A stretch of DNA of 64,000 nt from Acidovorax sp. NCPPB 3576 (GCF_028473605.1 NZ_CP097267.1:2286501-2350500); one strand, 5' to 3'; shown: positions 1 through 10,105, counted from the stretch's first letter. Notes: generated by a model not told the origin, from the sequence alone. Made by a program: numbers and translations.

Positions 1-846
1 TGTGGCGTCTCCCAGCCTGCCATCAGCCAGGGAATGAAGGCGCTGCAGGCGCACTTTTCCACCCCCTTGCTGGTCCGTGCGGGGCGCCGCTACGTGCCGA
101 CCGAGCTGGCGCGATCGGTGGCAGCGCAATCGTCTTCGCTGGGGCAGCGCATGGAGGCGCTGGGGCTGGAGCCACGGCCGGCGCCCGACCGGAACGTGCT
201 GCGCATCGGGCTCACGCCATCCGCCGCCCTGGTATGGGGGCCCGTGCTGTACGTGCACTGGTGCCTTCCCCATCCCCGGCGCTGCCTCGACATGGCGACG
301 GCGGATGAGGGCGTGCTGCTCACCGGACTGCTGCAGGGGCGGTTCGACGCGGTCATCGCGCCCAAGCCGCGCCAATTTGCGCACCCGGACCTGGCCGAGC
401 GCCTGCTTTACGAGCTGCAGCCGCAGGTCTATGCCCGCCGAGGCCATCCCCTGGCGCGGGCCCGAACGCTGGCACAGCTGCAAGGCGCCGCTTGGGCCTG
501 CGTCGGACCCAGCGTCAAAGGCCCCGTCGATGTGCTCACCGAGGCGCACCGCGTGCGCCGCATGCCTCTGCCCAAGGTCGCGGTGCGCTGTCCCGATTTC
601 GCCAGCATGCTCCACCTGGTGGGGCAGTCCGATCTGCTGGCCGTCGTGCCCCATCCGGCACTGCTCGGCGCCGCAACGCCGTTGCTCAAGGCGCTTGAAC
701 TCACCGAGGCCTTGCCGCTGTATGGCATGTGGCTGTTTGAACTGCGCACCCGGCAATCCCGCATCGATCCGCAGTGGGCCGCATTCGATCCCTCTTGCCG
801 CGGTCCTGCATTTGAATGGGATATTGCAAAAAATCAGAGGGTATGA
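1..846 (+). CDS. LysR-family transcriptional regulator (5' end outside window)
   Basis: The frame is open from base 1 and the first residues (CGVSQPAISQGMKALQ) are the recognition part of a LysR winged helix-turn-helix, so the true start lies before the window. The remaining ~280 residues fit the periplasmic-binding-protein-like effector domain of the family. LysR proteins bind DNA as tetramers and switch a nearby gene in response to a small ligand. The M20 peptidase gene starts about 60 bases downstream on the same strand, which is unusual for a divergent LysR target, so its target may lie upstream of the window. Family assignment is secure; the ligand is unknown. Confidence 0.9.
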   Translation, partial: CGVSQPAISQGMKALQAHFSTPLLVRAGRRYVPTELARSVAAQSSSLGQRMEALGLEPRPAPDRNVLRIGLTPSAALVWGPVLYVHWCLPHPRRCLDMATADEGVLLTGLLQGRFDAVIAPKPRQFAHPDLAERLLYELQPQVYARRGHPLARARTLAQLQGAAWACVGPSVKGPVDVLTEAHRVRRMPLPKVAVRCPDFASMLHLVGQSDLLAVVPHPALLGAATPLLKALELTEALPLYGMWLFELRTRQSRIDPQWAAFDPSCRGPAFEWDIAKNQRV

Positions 847-905
847 ATCTTCCGTTGCAGCGGCCCATAATGGCTTTTCCACCACTCATTCCCACTGCTG
901 CCACC

Positions 906-2195
906 ATGCCTTCCTCGCAGACCCTTCCCTTGTTCGTGCGTCCATTGATTGCACTCCTGTCCCTGGCTTTCGCCGGCACCCTGGCGCAAGCCGCACCAGT
1001 GGCCGATGTGCACGCCCTGGCGCAGAAAGAGCAGCAGCCGCTGCTGGACACGCTGCGCGATCTGGTGCACATCGAATCGGGCAGCAAGGACATCGAGGGC
1101 CTGAACCAGATCGCCGCGTTGATCGCCCAGCAGCTGAAGGCACAGGGCGGCAGCGTGGAGATCTTGCAGCCCACCGACATCTACCGCCTGGACGACACGC
1201 CCGAGAAGGTGGGCCCGGCGGTGCATGCCGAGTTCAAGGGCACCGGCACGAAGAAGATCCTCTTCATCGCGCACATGGACACGGTGTATCTCAAGGGCAT
1301 GCTCAAGGACCAGCCCTTTCGCATCGATGGCGGCAAGGCCTATGGCCTGGGCATTGCGGACGACAAGCAGGGCGTGGCCGCCATCCTGCACACCGTGGGC
1401 CTGCTGCAAAAGCTCGGCTTCAAGGAGTACGGCACGCTCACCGTGCTGATCAACGGCGACGAGGAAATCAGCTCGCCCGGCGCGCGCAGCACCATCACCC
1501 GCATCGCGGCCGACCAGGATGCAGTGTTTTCCTTCGAGGGCGGCGGCACGGACGGCAGCCTGCGCCTGGCCACCAGCGGCATCGGCGCGGCCTACCTCAC
1601 GGTCCAGGGCCGGGCCTCGCACGCGGGTGCCGCGCCCGAAAAGGGCGTGAATGCGCTCTACGAGCTGTCGCACCAGCTGCTGCAGCTCAAGGACCTGTCC
1701 AAGCCCGAGCAGGGCCTGAAGCTGAACTGGACGGTGGCGCAGGCCGGCACCAACCGCAACGTGATTCCCGCCGAGGCCACGGCCCAAGCCGACGCACGCG
1801 CCCTGCGGGTGTCGGATTTCGACGGGTTGGAAAAAGAACTGCAGGCCAAGGTGCAGACCCAGTTGCTGCCCGAATCCAAGGTGTCGGTGAAGTTCGAGGT
1901 GCGCCGCCCGCCGCTGGAGGCCACCGACGCCTCGCGCCGCGTCGCCGGCCATGGCAAGGCGATCTACCAGGAACTGGGGCTGCCGCTCAACGTGCTGGAA
2001 AAAGCCACCGGCGGCGGCACCGACGCTGCGTTCGCCGCGCTGAAGACCCGTGGCGCCGTGGTGGAGGGCATGGGCCTGTCGGGCTACGGGGCGCATTCCA
2101 ACAATGCTGAATACGTGCAGATCGACACCATCGTGCCCCGGCTGTACCTGGCCACGCGCATGGTGATGGACATTTCGCGCGGCGTGCTCAAGTAA
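906..2195 (+). CDS. M20-family zinc metallopeptidase, glutamate carboxypeptidase (CPG2) type
   Basis: This is a predicted exported zinc peptidase of about 429 residues that should remove C-terminal glutamate or a similar amino acid from peptides or folate-like conjugates. The chosen ATG gives a classical signal peptide (FVRPLIALLSLAFAG followed by AQA-A), which the longer in-frame starts at 816, 843 and 870 would bury. Metal and catalytic motifs of the family appear in order: AHMDTV (His123, Asp125), GIADDKQG, the catalytic pair in NGDEEISS, and a late ligand in GYGAHSNNAEY. A dimerisation domain is inserted in the middle, as usual. The neighbouring LysR gene may regulate it, but this is inference. 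Substrate specificity cannot be read from sequence. Confidence 0.88.
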   Translation: MPSSQTLPLFVRPLIALLSLAFAGTLAQAAPVADVHALAQKEQQPLLDTLRDLVHIESGSKDIEGLNQIAALIAQQLKAQGGSVEILQPTDIYRLDDTPEKVGPAVHAEFKGTGTKKILFIAHMDTVYLKGMLKDQPFRIDGGKAYGLGIADDKQGVAAILHTVGLLQKLGFKEYGTLTVLINGDEEISSPGARSTITRIAADQDAVFSFEGGGTDGSLRLATSGIGAAYLTVQGRASHAGAAPEKGVNALYELSHQLLQLKDLSKPEQGLKLNWTVAQAGTNRNVIPAEATAQADARALRVSDFDGLEKELQAKVQTQLLPESKVSVKFEVRRPPLEATDASRRVAGHGKAIYQELGLPLNVLEKATGGGTDAAFAALKTRGAVVEGMGLSGYGAHSNNAEYVQIDTIVPRLYLATRMVMDISRGVLK

Positions 2196-2277
2196 AGCGG
2201 ATGGATGGGGCGCCGGCTGAATCAATCGGGCCGAACAACGGGAAGGCCCAGCTTTTTGATGGCCGGGGCAATTTTCG

Positions 2278-2481
2278 TTGTTTGGTAGAAAACTATCGGG
2301 CCTGCCCGAGACGGCAGAGGCCACGGCCGACTGGCCGCTGCTGCTGGCCGGCGCCGGCAACCCCATCGGCCCCCTGGAGGCGGTGGCGCGCGATGGCGGC
2401 GGCTTTGGCCTGGAGCCGGAGGTGCACCGCTTTCTGCAGCCTGCCATCGCGGCACAGTTGCATGTGCTGCAGGCCCTGTGA
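2278..2481 (+). pseudogene. Possible C-terminal remnant of an unidentified gene
   Basis: This open frame has a protein-like composition (for example WPLLLAGAGNPIGPLEAVA) and ends just before the XRE gene, but it has no convincing start or ribosome site and I do not recognise a family. It may be the 3' end of a deleted gene that once preceded the HipB-like regulator. It could equally be chance open frame in GC-rich DNA. Confidence 0.25.
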
Positions 2482-2520
2482 CCTGACATTGACCTTGACA
2501 TTCAAAGCGGGCCCCTTCGC

Positions 2521-2845
2521 ATGGACAAGCGCTACACCCCCCCTTCCGCTGGCACAGCAACTGCTGCTGCGCCGCCAGGCCGTGCAGGACCTGCTGGACC
2601 ACCCTCACTGGACGCTGCGCGAGTCCATTCGCCACCTGCGCAGCACCTTGCGGCTGACTTCAGCCGAGCTGGCACGCCTGGCGGGCATCTCCTACCGCGC
2701 GCTGCAGGACATCGAGCAGGGCCGCAGCCCGGGCACGGTGCAGACGATGAACCGCATCCTGGGCGTGCTCGGCCTGCGGCTGGGCGTGGTGCGAGCACCG
2801 GCAGAGTCTGTGGCGCCGGACGACGGCGGCGACCCCGTTGCCTGA
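2521..2845 (+). CDS. XRE/HipB-like helix-turn-helix regulator with an apparent frameshift in a C7 tract
   Basis: The last ~87 codons (GTG at 2582 to the stop at 2843-2845) encode a clear XRE helix-turn-helix: LTSAELARLAGISYRALQDI followed by an EQGRSP segment and a helix NRILGVLGL, as in HipB-type antitoxins and small DNA-binding regulators. No ATG lies close upstream in that frame. The ATG at 2521 is one frame off, and a run of seven cytosines at about 2537-2543 separates the two; removing one C would fuse them into a ~107-residue protein starting MDKRYTPLPLAQQ. Either the gene is frameshifted, the run is miscalled, or translation starts at GTG 2582. No HipA-type toxin gene is adjacent. Confidence 0.6.
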
Positions 2846-2872
2846 CGGGCCACAACGTGCGGCATCCTGTTT

Positions 2873-2930
2873 GCTATTAATTTGATAGCTATATGCCCTA
2901 GTGGTAATTGCGCTGGAGGCCATTTGGGCC
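2873..2930 (+). repeat. Palindromic element (GCTAT/ATAGC family), intergenic copy
   Basis: The copy opens with a 17-base arm (GCTATTAATTTGATAGC, 2873-2889), then carries the conserved TGCCCTAGTG block, ATTGCGCTGG and a closing GGCC/GGGCC. It lies between the XRE gene and the acetyltransferase gene. The same layout recurs at 18150, 50525, 42998 (inside dapE) and, inverted, at 23104 (ligA) and 33697 (pgeF). Confidence 0.85.
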
Positions 2931-2993
2931 TTAACCCCTTCACGGGGTCACCCAGGCGACCGCCTGCGCCCGCGGCCCCTTCACAATGGCCCG

Positions 2994-3554
2994 ATGACTT
3001 CACAGAAAGAACACATGCTGGCCGGCCGGCCCTACCACGCCGGCGATCCCGAACTGCAGGCCGATCTGGCGGCCAATAAACGCTGGCTTGTGCGCTACAA
3101 CGCGGCGCTGGCCGCGGACCCCGCCGAGCGGTGCGCGCTGCTGGCCGAACATTTGGGCTCGGTGGGCGAAGGCGCCGTGGTGCGCCCACCGTTCCATTGC
3201 GACTACGGCTTCAACATCCACCTGGGCACCGGGGTGTTCCTCAACTTCAACTGCGTGATCCTGGATGTGGTCGAAGTGCGCATCGGCGATGGCACGCAGA
3301 TCGGGCCGGGCGTGCAACTGCTCGCGGCGGACCACCCGCGGTCGCCGCAGGAGCGGGCGCAGGGCCTGGAGTTCGGCCGGCCGGTCACCATCGGCCGCAA
3401 CGTGTGGATCGGCGGCGGTGCGCTGGTGATGCCCGGCGTGACGGTGGGCGACGACGCGATCATCGGCGCCGGCAGCGTGGTCACGCGGGATGTGCCGGCC
3501 GGCGCCACCGTGGTGGGCAACCCGGCCCGGGCGCTGCCGCCGCGCCACGGCTGA
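2994..3554 (+). CDS. Sugar O-acetyltransferase (maltose/galactoside acetyltransferase type)
   Basis: This 186-residue protein is the usual length for the maltose/galactoside O-acetyltransferase family, which moves acetyl from acetyl-CoA to a sugar hydroxyl. The N-terminal part (KEHMLAGRPYHAGDPEL) matches the family's mac domain. The rest is a left-handed beta-helix of hexapeptide repeats: DYGFNIHLGTGVFLNF, GVQLLAADHP with the catalytic histidine, then NVWIGGGALVMPGVTVGD and GAGSVVTRDVPAGA, ending in the standard GNPAR. ATG 2994 is chosen because it begins exactly where family members begin; upstream in-frame codons run into the palindromic repeat. It appears to be a single-gene unit. The natural substrate is unknown. 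Confidence 0.92.
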   Translation: MTSQKEHMLAGRPYHAGDPELQADLAANKRWLVRYNAALAADPAERCALLAEHLGSVGEGAVVRPPFHCDYGFNIHLGTGVFLNFNCVILDVVEVRIGDGTQIGPGVQLLAADHPRSPQERAQGLEFGRPVTIGRNVWIGGGALVMPGVTVGDDAIIGAGSVVTRDVPAGATVVGNPARALPPRHG

Positions 3555-3634
3555 ATCGTGCCTGGCGGGGCGCATGGCAGAGCGCGCCGCCTGCGTCCTT
3601 GCAAGCAGGGCCGAATCCGCTCCAGGCAGGCCTC

Positions 3635-3675
3635 TTGCCAAAAACATTTCATGCAACTAATAATGTTGCATGAAA
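3635..3675 (+). promoter_or_regulatory. Promoter plus perfect palindromic operator overlapping the rrf2 start codon
   Basis: A perfect 11-base inverted repeat, TTTCATGCAAC (3647-3657) and GTTGCATGAAA (3665-3675), flanks a TAATAAT centre. TTGCCA (3635-3640) and TAATAA (3658-3663) are spaced 17 bases apart, as a sigma-70 promoter would be, so the -10 box lies inside the operator. The expected transcription start is at or next to the ATG at 3670, which itself lies in the right arm. This suggests autorepression by the Rrf2 protein and a leaderless messenger. Confidence 0.75.
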
Positions 3676-4131
3676 CAAGACAGCAAGCTATCGGGCGTGC
3701 TCCATGTGCTGCTGCACATGGCCGAGAGCGAAACCCCGTCCACCTCCGAATCGCTGGCCCAGGCCATGCACACCCACCCCGTCGTCGTGCGGCGGGTGAT
3801 GGCGGGCCTGCGCGAGGCGGGCTTTGTCGCCTCGGCCAAGGGCCATGGCGGCGGGTGGGCGCTGTCTTGCCCGCTGGAGGACGTGAGCCTGGCCGACATC
3901 CACCGCGCCGTGGGCGAGCCGCCGTTCCTGGCGGTGGGCCACCGCACCGAGCGCCCGGAGTGCCTGGTCGAGCAGGCGGTGAACGCCGCGCTCGACGGCA
4001 CCTACCGCGAAGCCGAGGCGCTGCTGCTGGCGCGCCTGGAGCAGATCACCCTGGCCGATCTGTCGCGCGATTTCCACCGCCGCTTCGCCGAGAGCGGCGC
4101 TTCGATGAAGGACCTGTCCCATGCAGTTTGA
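3670..4131 (+). CDS. Rrf2-family transcriptional regulator
   Basis: This is a 153-residue Rrf2-family winged-helix repressor. It starts with the family's typical MKQDSKLSGVLHVLLHMAE and has the recognition region HTHPVVVRRVMAGLREAGFV followed by the glycine-rich wing AKGHGGGWAL. The three clustered cysteines that hold an iron-sulfur cluster in IscR/NsrR are missing; only isolated cysteines (CPLEDVS, PECLVEQ) are present, so a YwnA-like, cluster-free redox or ligand sensor is more likely. Its last codons overlap the flavoprotein gene by 11 bases, indicating translational coupling. A perfect palindrome covering its own promoter and start codon implies autoregulation of the pair. Confidence 0.93.
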   Translation: MKQDSKLSGVLHVLLHMAESETPSTSESLAQAMHTHPVVVRRVMAGLREAGFVASAKGHGGGWALSCPLEDVSLADIHRAVGEPPFLAVGHRTERPECLVEQAVNAALDGTYREAEALLLARLEQITLADLSRDFHRRFAESGASMKDLSHAV

Positions 4132-5038
4132 TGCTTTGATCATTGGCGGCAGCTTTGCCGGCCTGTCGGCCGCCATGCAGATCGCCCGCGCGCGGCGCAA
4201 CGTGTGCGTGGTGGACGCCGGCGCGCCCCGCAACCGCTTCGCGGCGGCGTCGCACGGGTTCTTCGGGCAGGACGGCGCGAGGCCGCAGGACATGATCGCC
4301 CTGGCGCGCCGCCAGCTCATGGCGTACCCGTCGGTCACCTTCAAAGCGGGACAGGCCGTGGACGCGCAGGCCACCGGCCATGGCAGCAATGACGGCAATG
4401 GATTCATGGTGACGATGGAGTCGGGCGAGCAGCTCACCGCCCGCAAGCTGCTGCTGGCCACGGGCGTGCGGGACGAACTGCCCGCCATCGACGGCCTGCC
4501 CGAGCGCTGGGGCGCCACCGTGCTGCATTGCCCGTACTGCCATGGCTACGAGGTCGGTGGCAGACCGATGGGCACGCTGTATGCCGCGCCCGCATCGGTG
4601 CACCACGCGCTGCTCGTGTCCGACTGGGGCCCGATGACGCTGTTTTTGAATGGCCATGGCGCACCCGACGCCGAATCGCTGGCGTCACTGGCCGCGCGCG
4701 GCATCTCCATCGAGCCGGCCCGCATCGCGCGTCTGGAAGGGTATGCGTCCGCGCTGTCGGGCGTGCGCCTGGACGATGGCCGCTTCGTGCCCATCGACGC
4801 GCTGTTCGTGCCGCCGCGCACGCACATGGTCAGCCCGCTGGCCGAGCAACTGGGCTGTGCCTTCGACGAAGGGCCCTCTGGCCCGGTGATCCGCACCGAT
4901 GCCACGCAGCAGACCACCGTGCCCGGCGTGTTCGCCGCGGGAGACGCCGCCATGCCGGGCCACAACGCCACGCTGGCATCCGCCAATGGGCTGATGGCAG
5001 GCGTGTGGCTGCACAAGGCGCTGGTGTTCGGTACTTGA
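4121..5038 (+). CDS. NAD(P)/FAD-dependent oxidoreductase, thioredoxin-reductase-like
   Basis: This 305-residue flavoprotein has the thioredoxin-reductase fold: an N-terminal FAD-binding dinucleotide motif (GGSFAGLSAAMQIARA), a redox-active CxxC in HCPYCHGYEVGG near residue 140, and the C-terminal FAD motif GVFAAGDAAMPGHNAT. It should transfer electrons from NAD(P)H through FAD to a disulfide or small-molecule acceptor. Members of this subgroup are often co-transcribed with Rrf2 regulators, as here, where the genes overlap by 11 bases. A dedicated thioredoxin partner is not adjacent, so it may act on a low-molecular-weight thiol or other substrate. Confidence 0.9.
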   Translation: MQFDALIIGGSFAGLSAAMQIARARRNVCVVDAGAPRNRFAAASHGFFGQDGARPQDMIALARRQLMAYPSVTFKAGQAVDAQATGHGSNDGNGFMVTMESGEQLTARKLLLATGVRDELPAIDGLPERWGATVLHCPYCHGYEVGGRPMGTLYAAPASVHHALLVSDWGPMTLFLNGHGAPDAESLASLAARGISIEPARIARLEGYASALSGVRLDDGRFVPIDALFVPPRTHMVSPLAEQLGCAFDEGPSGPVIRTDATQQTTVPGVFAAGDAAMPGHNATLASANGLMAGVWLHKALVFGT

Positions 5039-5211
5039 TGCCCGGGCGCAGTCGTTGGAGGACGGCCGAGGGCGAAAGAGGAAGGGACAACGAAGAGGGC
5101 GGGGCGGTGGCAAACCGCTGGCGGTTGCGGCTGCGGCATTGGCCGCCTGCGCGTGGCCGCCCCGCCTGTTGGCAACGCCCCGCCGCCCTTGGCGCGGGGC
5201 CGCTGCTCAGA

Positions 5212-5364
5212 TCAAAGAATGATCTTGAGCACGATGAAAACGACGACGCCGGTGCCCACGCAAAGCAGCACGCGCTTGCTCTGCGGCATGGGGTTCTTCT
5301 TCATCGAGAAATAGGCGCCGAAGCCTGCGCCGATCGAAATACCGAGAATGGATGCAACTGACAT
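5212..5364 (-). CDS. Small hypothetical membrane protein
   Basis: This 50-residue protein has two hydrophobic stretches, ASILGISIGAGFGAYFS and VLLCVGTGVVVFIVLKIIL, separated by a basic, proline-containing turn (KKNPMPQSKR), so it is predicted to be a two-span inner-membrane hairpin. ATG at 5364 is chosen because a good ribosome site (AGAGGGAA) lies just upstream; the longer in-frame start adds an uncharacteristic Arg/Tyr-rich lead. The base composition is less GC-rich than its neighbours. I do not recognise a family. It stands alone between the flavoprotein gene and the ABC transporter gene. Confidence 0.6.
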   Translation of the reverse strand: MSVASILGISIGAGFGAYFSMKKNPMPQSKRVLLCVGTGVVVFIVLKIIL

Positions 5365-5518
5365 GGGTTTCCCTCTGCAGAGTGTTGAGTAAGGATGGAA
5401 GGGATATGTGCGGCCGGCGGTGCGAACCGCGTTGCGCAAGAAGAGGGCGCAAGTCTAAGTAGCCTGGCGCCTCACACCTGTAACCTCCAGTAAGGCGCTC
5501 GGGCATGGTTGCCAGATT

Positions 5519-5570
5519 GCTATATGAATGATAGCGATCCACCGGGATGGAATCAGCGCTGCGGCCCTGC
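5519..5570 (+). repeat. Degenerate palindromic element (GCTAT/ATAGC family)
   Basis: The arm GCTATATGAATGATAGC (5519-5535) is intact, and the tail retains AATCAGCGCTGCGGCC at the expected distance, but the CCCTAGT block has decayed to ACCGGGAT. It is an eroded copy of the element seen at 2873. It lies just beyond the 3' end of the ABC transporter gene. Confidence 0.55.
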
Positions 5571-5598
5571 AGCGCCCCAGGCTTGGCGCGCCCCGCCG

Positions 5599-7458
<1,860 letters not shown>

Positions 7459-7652
7459 CGTAAGGGGCGCGTGTGAATCATGTGCCAGCGGGGTCTTGGC
7501 ATCCCCCTTTGCTGGCGATCCTCCGATCGCGTCCGACGCCTGGCGGACAGGCGCGCTGCATAGAATGCCCCCGCATGCGGGCCGTGGCGAGGGCCCGCAC
7601 ATCGGTTTTTCCCTTTCTTGTCGCCGATCGATTTTTAGGAACAAAGGTTTTC

Positions 7653-8918
7653 ATGCTTGCACCGCAGCAGTGGATTTGGGGCGTGGTCGCCGTGGCGACC
7701 AGTGCGGTCATCCTGCGCCCCTGGCGCCTGCCCGAAGCGGTATGGGCCGTGGCGGGCGCGCTGGCACTGGTGGGCTTCGGCCTGTTGCCCGCCAGCCAGG
7801 CCTGGAAGGGCGTGCTGCGCGGCGAGGACGTGTACCTGTTTCTGGCCGGCATGATGCTGTTGTCCGAAATGGCGCGCCGCGAAGGCGTTTTCGACTGGCT
7901 GGCGGCGCTGGCGGCCCGCCGTGCCGGCGGCTCGGGCAGCCGGCTTTTCACCTGGGTCTATCTGGTGGGCACGCTGGTCACGGTGTTCCTGTCCAACGAT
8001 GCGACGGCGGTCGTGCTGACCCCGGCGGTGTTCGCCGTGGCCCGCGCGGTGGGGGCCTCGCCGTTGCCCTATCTGTTCATCTGCGCCTTCGTCGCCAATG
8101 CGGCGAGCTTCGTGCTGCCCATCTCCAACCCGGCCAATCTGGTGCTGTGGGGCGGGCACATGCCGCCGTTGCCGCAGTGGCTGGCGCTGTTCGCGCTGCC
8201 TTCCCTGGCATCGATTGCCGCAACGTTCCTCGCCCTGCGATTCGCGCTGCGGCACCGCATCGACGCCACCATCCGGACCGAAGTGCCCCCGCATCCGCTC
8301 AGCCGCGGCGGCCTGCTGGCGGCGGGCGGGCTGGCCGTGTCGGTGGTGGTGCTGGTGGCCTGCGCCTGGCTGCGCGTGCCGTTGGGCTGGCCCACCTTGG
8401 GTGCGGCGGTGGTCACGCTGGCGCTGCTGCGCATCGGTTGCGGCAGCCCGGCCTGGCCGGCGGTGCGGTCGGTGTCCTGGAGCGTGCTGCCGCTGGTGGC
8501 GGGGCTTTTCGTGTTCGTGCAGGCTTTGGAATACACCGGCGTGGTCGGCCTGCTGGCCGGCGCCCTTCGGCACGCTGCGACGGCCTGGCCGGGGGGCGCC
8601 GACGTGGGCGTGGGCGCCTTGCTCGGCATCGCGGCCAACCTGGTCAACAACCTGCCGGCCGGGCTGCTGGCGGGAGCGGCGCTGGATGCCGCGAACGCCT
8701 CGCCGTCGATGCGGGCCGCGGCCTTGATGGGCATCGACATCGGGCCCAACCTGTCGATCACCGGCTCGCTGGCCACGCTGCTGTGGCTGGCCGCATTGCG
8801 GCGCGAGGGCGAATCGGTGAGCGGCTGGCAGTTCCTGCGGCTGGGCGCCTGGGTGATGCCGCTGGGCCTGGGGGCAGCGCTGCTCACCCTTTGGATCACC
8901 CACGTCGCGCTGCGCTGA
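7653..8918 (+). CDS. SLC13/ArsB-like membrane permease
   Basis: This 421-residue polytopic protein has 10 or more hydrophobic spans and the hallmark pair of the ArsB/SLC13 ion-transporter superfamily: LSNDATAVVLTPAVFAVARA near residue 110, then FVANAASFVLPISNPANLVL. A second, pseudo-symmetric half carries NLVNNLPAGLLAGAAL and a MGIDIGPNLSITGSLATLLW stretch. Members pump arsenite/antimonite or transport dicarboxylates or sodium-coupled anions. No ArsR, ArsC or ArsA gene is nearby, so arsenite efflux cannot be assumed. ATG 7653 follows directly on a hydrophobic start (MLAPQQWIWGVVAVAT), typical of the family. Confidence 0.88.
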   Translation: MLAPQQWIWGVVAVATSAVILRPWRLPEAVWAVAGALALVGFGLLPASQAWKGVLRGEDVYLFLAGMMLLSEMARREGVFDWLAALAARRAGGSGSRLFTWVYLVGTLVTVFLSNDATAVVLTPAVFAVARAVGASPLPYLFICAFVANAASFVLPISNPANLVLWGGHMPPLPQWLALFALPSLASIAATFLALRFALRHRIDATIRTEVPPHPLSRGGLLAAGGLAVSVVVLVACAWLRVPLGWPTLGAAVVTLALLRIGCGSPAWPAVRSVSWSVLPLVAGLFVFVQALEYTGVVGLLAGALRHAATAWPGGADVGVGALLGIAANLVNNLPAGLLAGAALDAANASPSMRAAALMGIDIGPNLSITGSLATLLWLAALRREGESVSGWQFLRLGAWVMPLGLGAALLTLWITHVALR

Positions 8919-8960
8919 CCGGTTGAGCCAACGGCGGCCATCGGGCCGGTGCCCGAAGGC

Positions 8961-9632
8961 CTATCGGTACACCACGGTGATGCGCGGCACGGCCTTGACG
9001 CCGGGCTGGCGCGCCAGGAAATCCGACAGGAACGCGATCAGGCTTTTCTCGCACAGCGCCATCACGGCCGGGTCCGAGGCCATGGCCGCGCCTTGCTTGG
9101 CAGCGCGCTGCGACGCCTCCTGCGTGAGGCGGATGACCGCGCCCTTGTTGTCGGTCAGCAGGCCGCCGGACAGCACGCGGTGGCGCAGCTGGGTGATGGC
9201 GGGTGTCGCCACCAGCGTGGGTTTGGCCAAGTGGATCTCGATGCCGGCCGGGGTGCTGCGCAGCTCATAGCTCTGGGGCCGCAGGTCGTAGCCGAACGAG
9301 TATTCGGCCGAATACCAGATCGCCACCACGCCCGTGGAGGCCAGGCCCAGCACGGATTTTTCGACGATCTGGGTGGTGCCTTCCTCGCGCACCACGGTGG
9401 CCGCCATCAGCTTCATCTGTTCCGACAGCGATTGCTTGCCCACCGTGAGGTAGTCGGTGTAGCGGGTGTAGCCCAGCAATTGCTCGGTCTTCTGGCTCAC
9501 CTCCTGCTGCAGCTGCGCGACCTGGGCGCGCGCGGCGCGCATGCGGCCCTGGGAAACCCACCAGGCCGTGGCGGCAATGGCGGCCAGCATGGCCAACAGC
9601 AGGGTCAGGAGGGTGAGGCGGGCACGTGACAT
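8961..9632 (-). CDS. Membrane-anchored protein, probably DUF4230 family
   Basis: This protein of about 223 residues starts with a single hydrophobic anchor (LTLLTLLLAMLAAIAATAWWV), followed by a short coiled-coil-like segment (ARAQVAQLQQEVSQKTEQL) and a soluble domain. The domain has a mixed beta/alpha pattern resembling DUF4230, including ELRSTPAGIEIHLAKPTLVATPAI. It should face the periplasm. ATG 9632 (MSRARLTLL) is chosen because the anchor then starts the protein, although no strong ribosome site is visible. The gene is convergent with the ArsB-like permease gene and divergent from the DUF3649 gene. Function is unknown. Confidence 0.75.
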   Translation of the reverse strand: MSRARLTLLTLLLAMLAAIAATAWWVSQGRMRAARAQVAQLQQEVSQKTEQLLGYTRYTDYLTVGKQSLSEQMKLMAATVVREEGTTQIVEKSVLGLASTGVVAIWYSAEYSFGYDLRPQSYELRSTPAGIEIHLAKPTLVATPAITQLRHRVLSGGLLTDNKGAVIRLTQEASQRAAKQGAAMASDPAVMALCEKSLIAFLSDFLARQPGVKAVPRITVVYR

Positions 9633-9770
9633 AAGCGGAAGGAAGACTGAAAAACACGAAGGGGCAGAGCATAGCCGGGCGCTGCCTTCGTGATGGGCGG
9701 CGATCCATGCATCGCGCTGAGGGCACACGCCGTGCATGGGTTTTTCGCCCGGCACTCCAACGGGCATAAT

Positions 9771-9785
9771 TGAGAATTAATCGCA
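9771..9785 (+). promoter_or_regulatory. Possible Fur box upstream of the DUF3649-PepSY-DUF3325 operon
   Basis: TGAGAATTAATCGCA matches the 7-1-7 Fur consensus TGATAATnATTATCA at 10 of 14 defined positions and lies 20 bases before the DUF3649 start codon. Iron-dependent control would fit the content of the operon. The match is imperfect, so this is a suggestion only. Confidence 0.4.
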
Positions 9786-9805
9786 TTTTGAAACCAAGGC
9801 AAACG

Positions 9806-10105
9806 ATGGCTGGCAGCACTGCAGCGTCCCGCCTGCATGTCGTCTCGCGCATCGCGGCCGGCATGCTGGGCGGCTACGCATTCACCTGGGGGTTCATCGC
9901 GCTGTGCGTGGGCCTGGCGTTCGCGGCGGGCATGCCGTTCCATGACGCCGAGGCCATGGGCTACATCGTGGGTTTCATCGTGTTCCTGGTGGCCTTCTTG
10001 TGGGCCTTTTCGGATTCCCGCCTGGGCCGTGTGTGGCTGGTGCTGGCCGGAGGCGGGGCGCTGATGGCCGGCGCGGCATCGCTGGTGCAAATGGCGCTGG
10101 TCTGA
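9806..10105 (+). CDS. DUF3649-family small membrane protein
   Basis: This 99-residue protein has three hydrophobic spans (AGMLGGYAFTWGFIALCVGLAF, MGYIVGFIVFLVAFLWAF, WLVLAGGGALMAGAA) and the layout of DUF3649 proteins, which occur next to PepSY-domain proteins and TonB-dependent siderophore receptors. ATG 9806 has an AAGG ribosome site; the earlier in-frame TTG lies in the presumed Fur box. It is first in a three-gene operon. A role in iron/siderophore uptake at the inner membrane is inferred from context; no receptor gene is present in the window. Confidence 0.8.
   Translation: MAGSTAASRLHVVSRIAAGMLGGYAFTWGFIALCVGLAFAAGMPFHDAEAMGYIVGFIVFLVAFLWAFSDSRLGRVWLVLAGGGALMAGAASLVQMALV

Noticed and set aside
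5177-5200. GC-rich hairpin GCCCCGC/GCGGGGC after the flavoprotein gene
   Set aside because: No T-rich tract on either side, so it is not a convincing intrinsic terminator.
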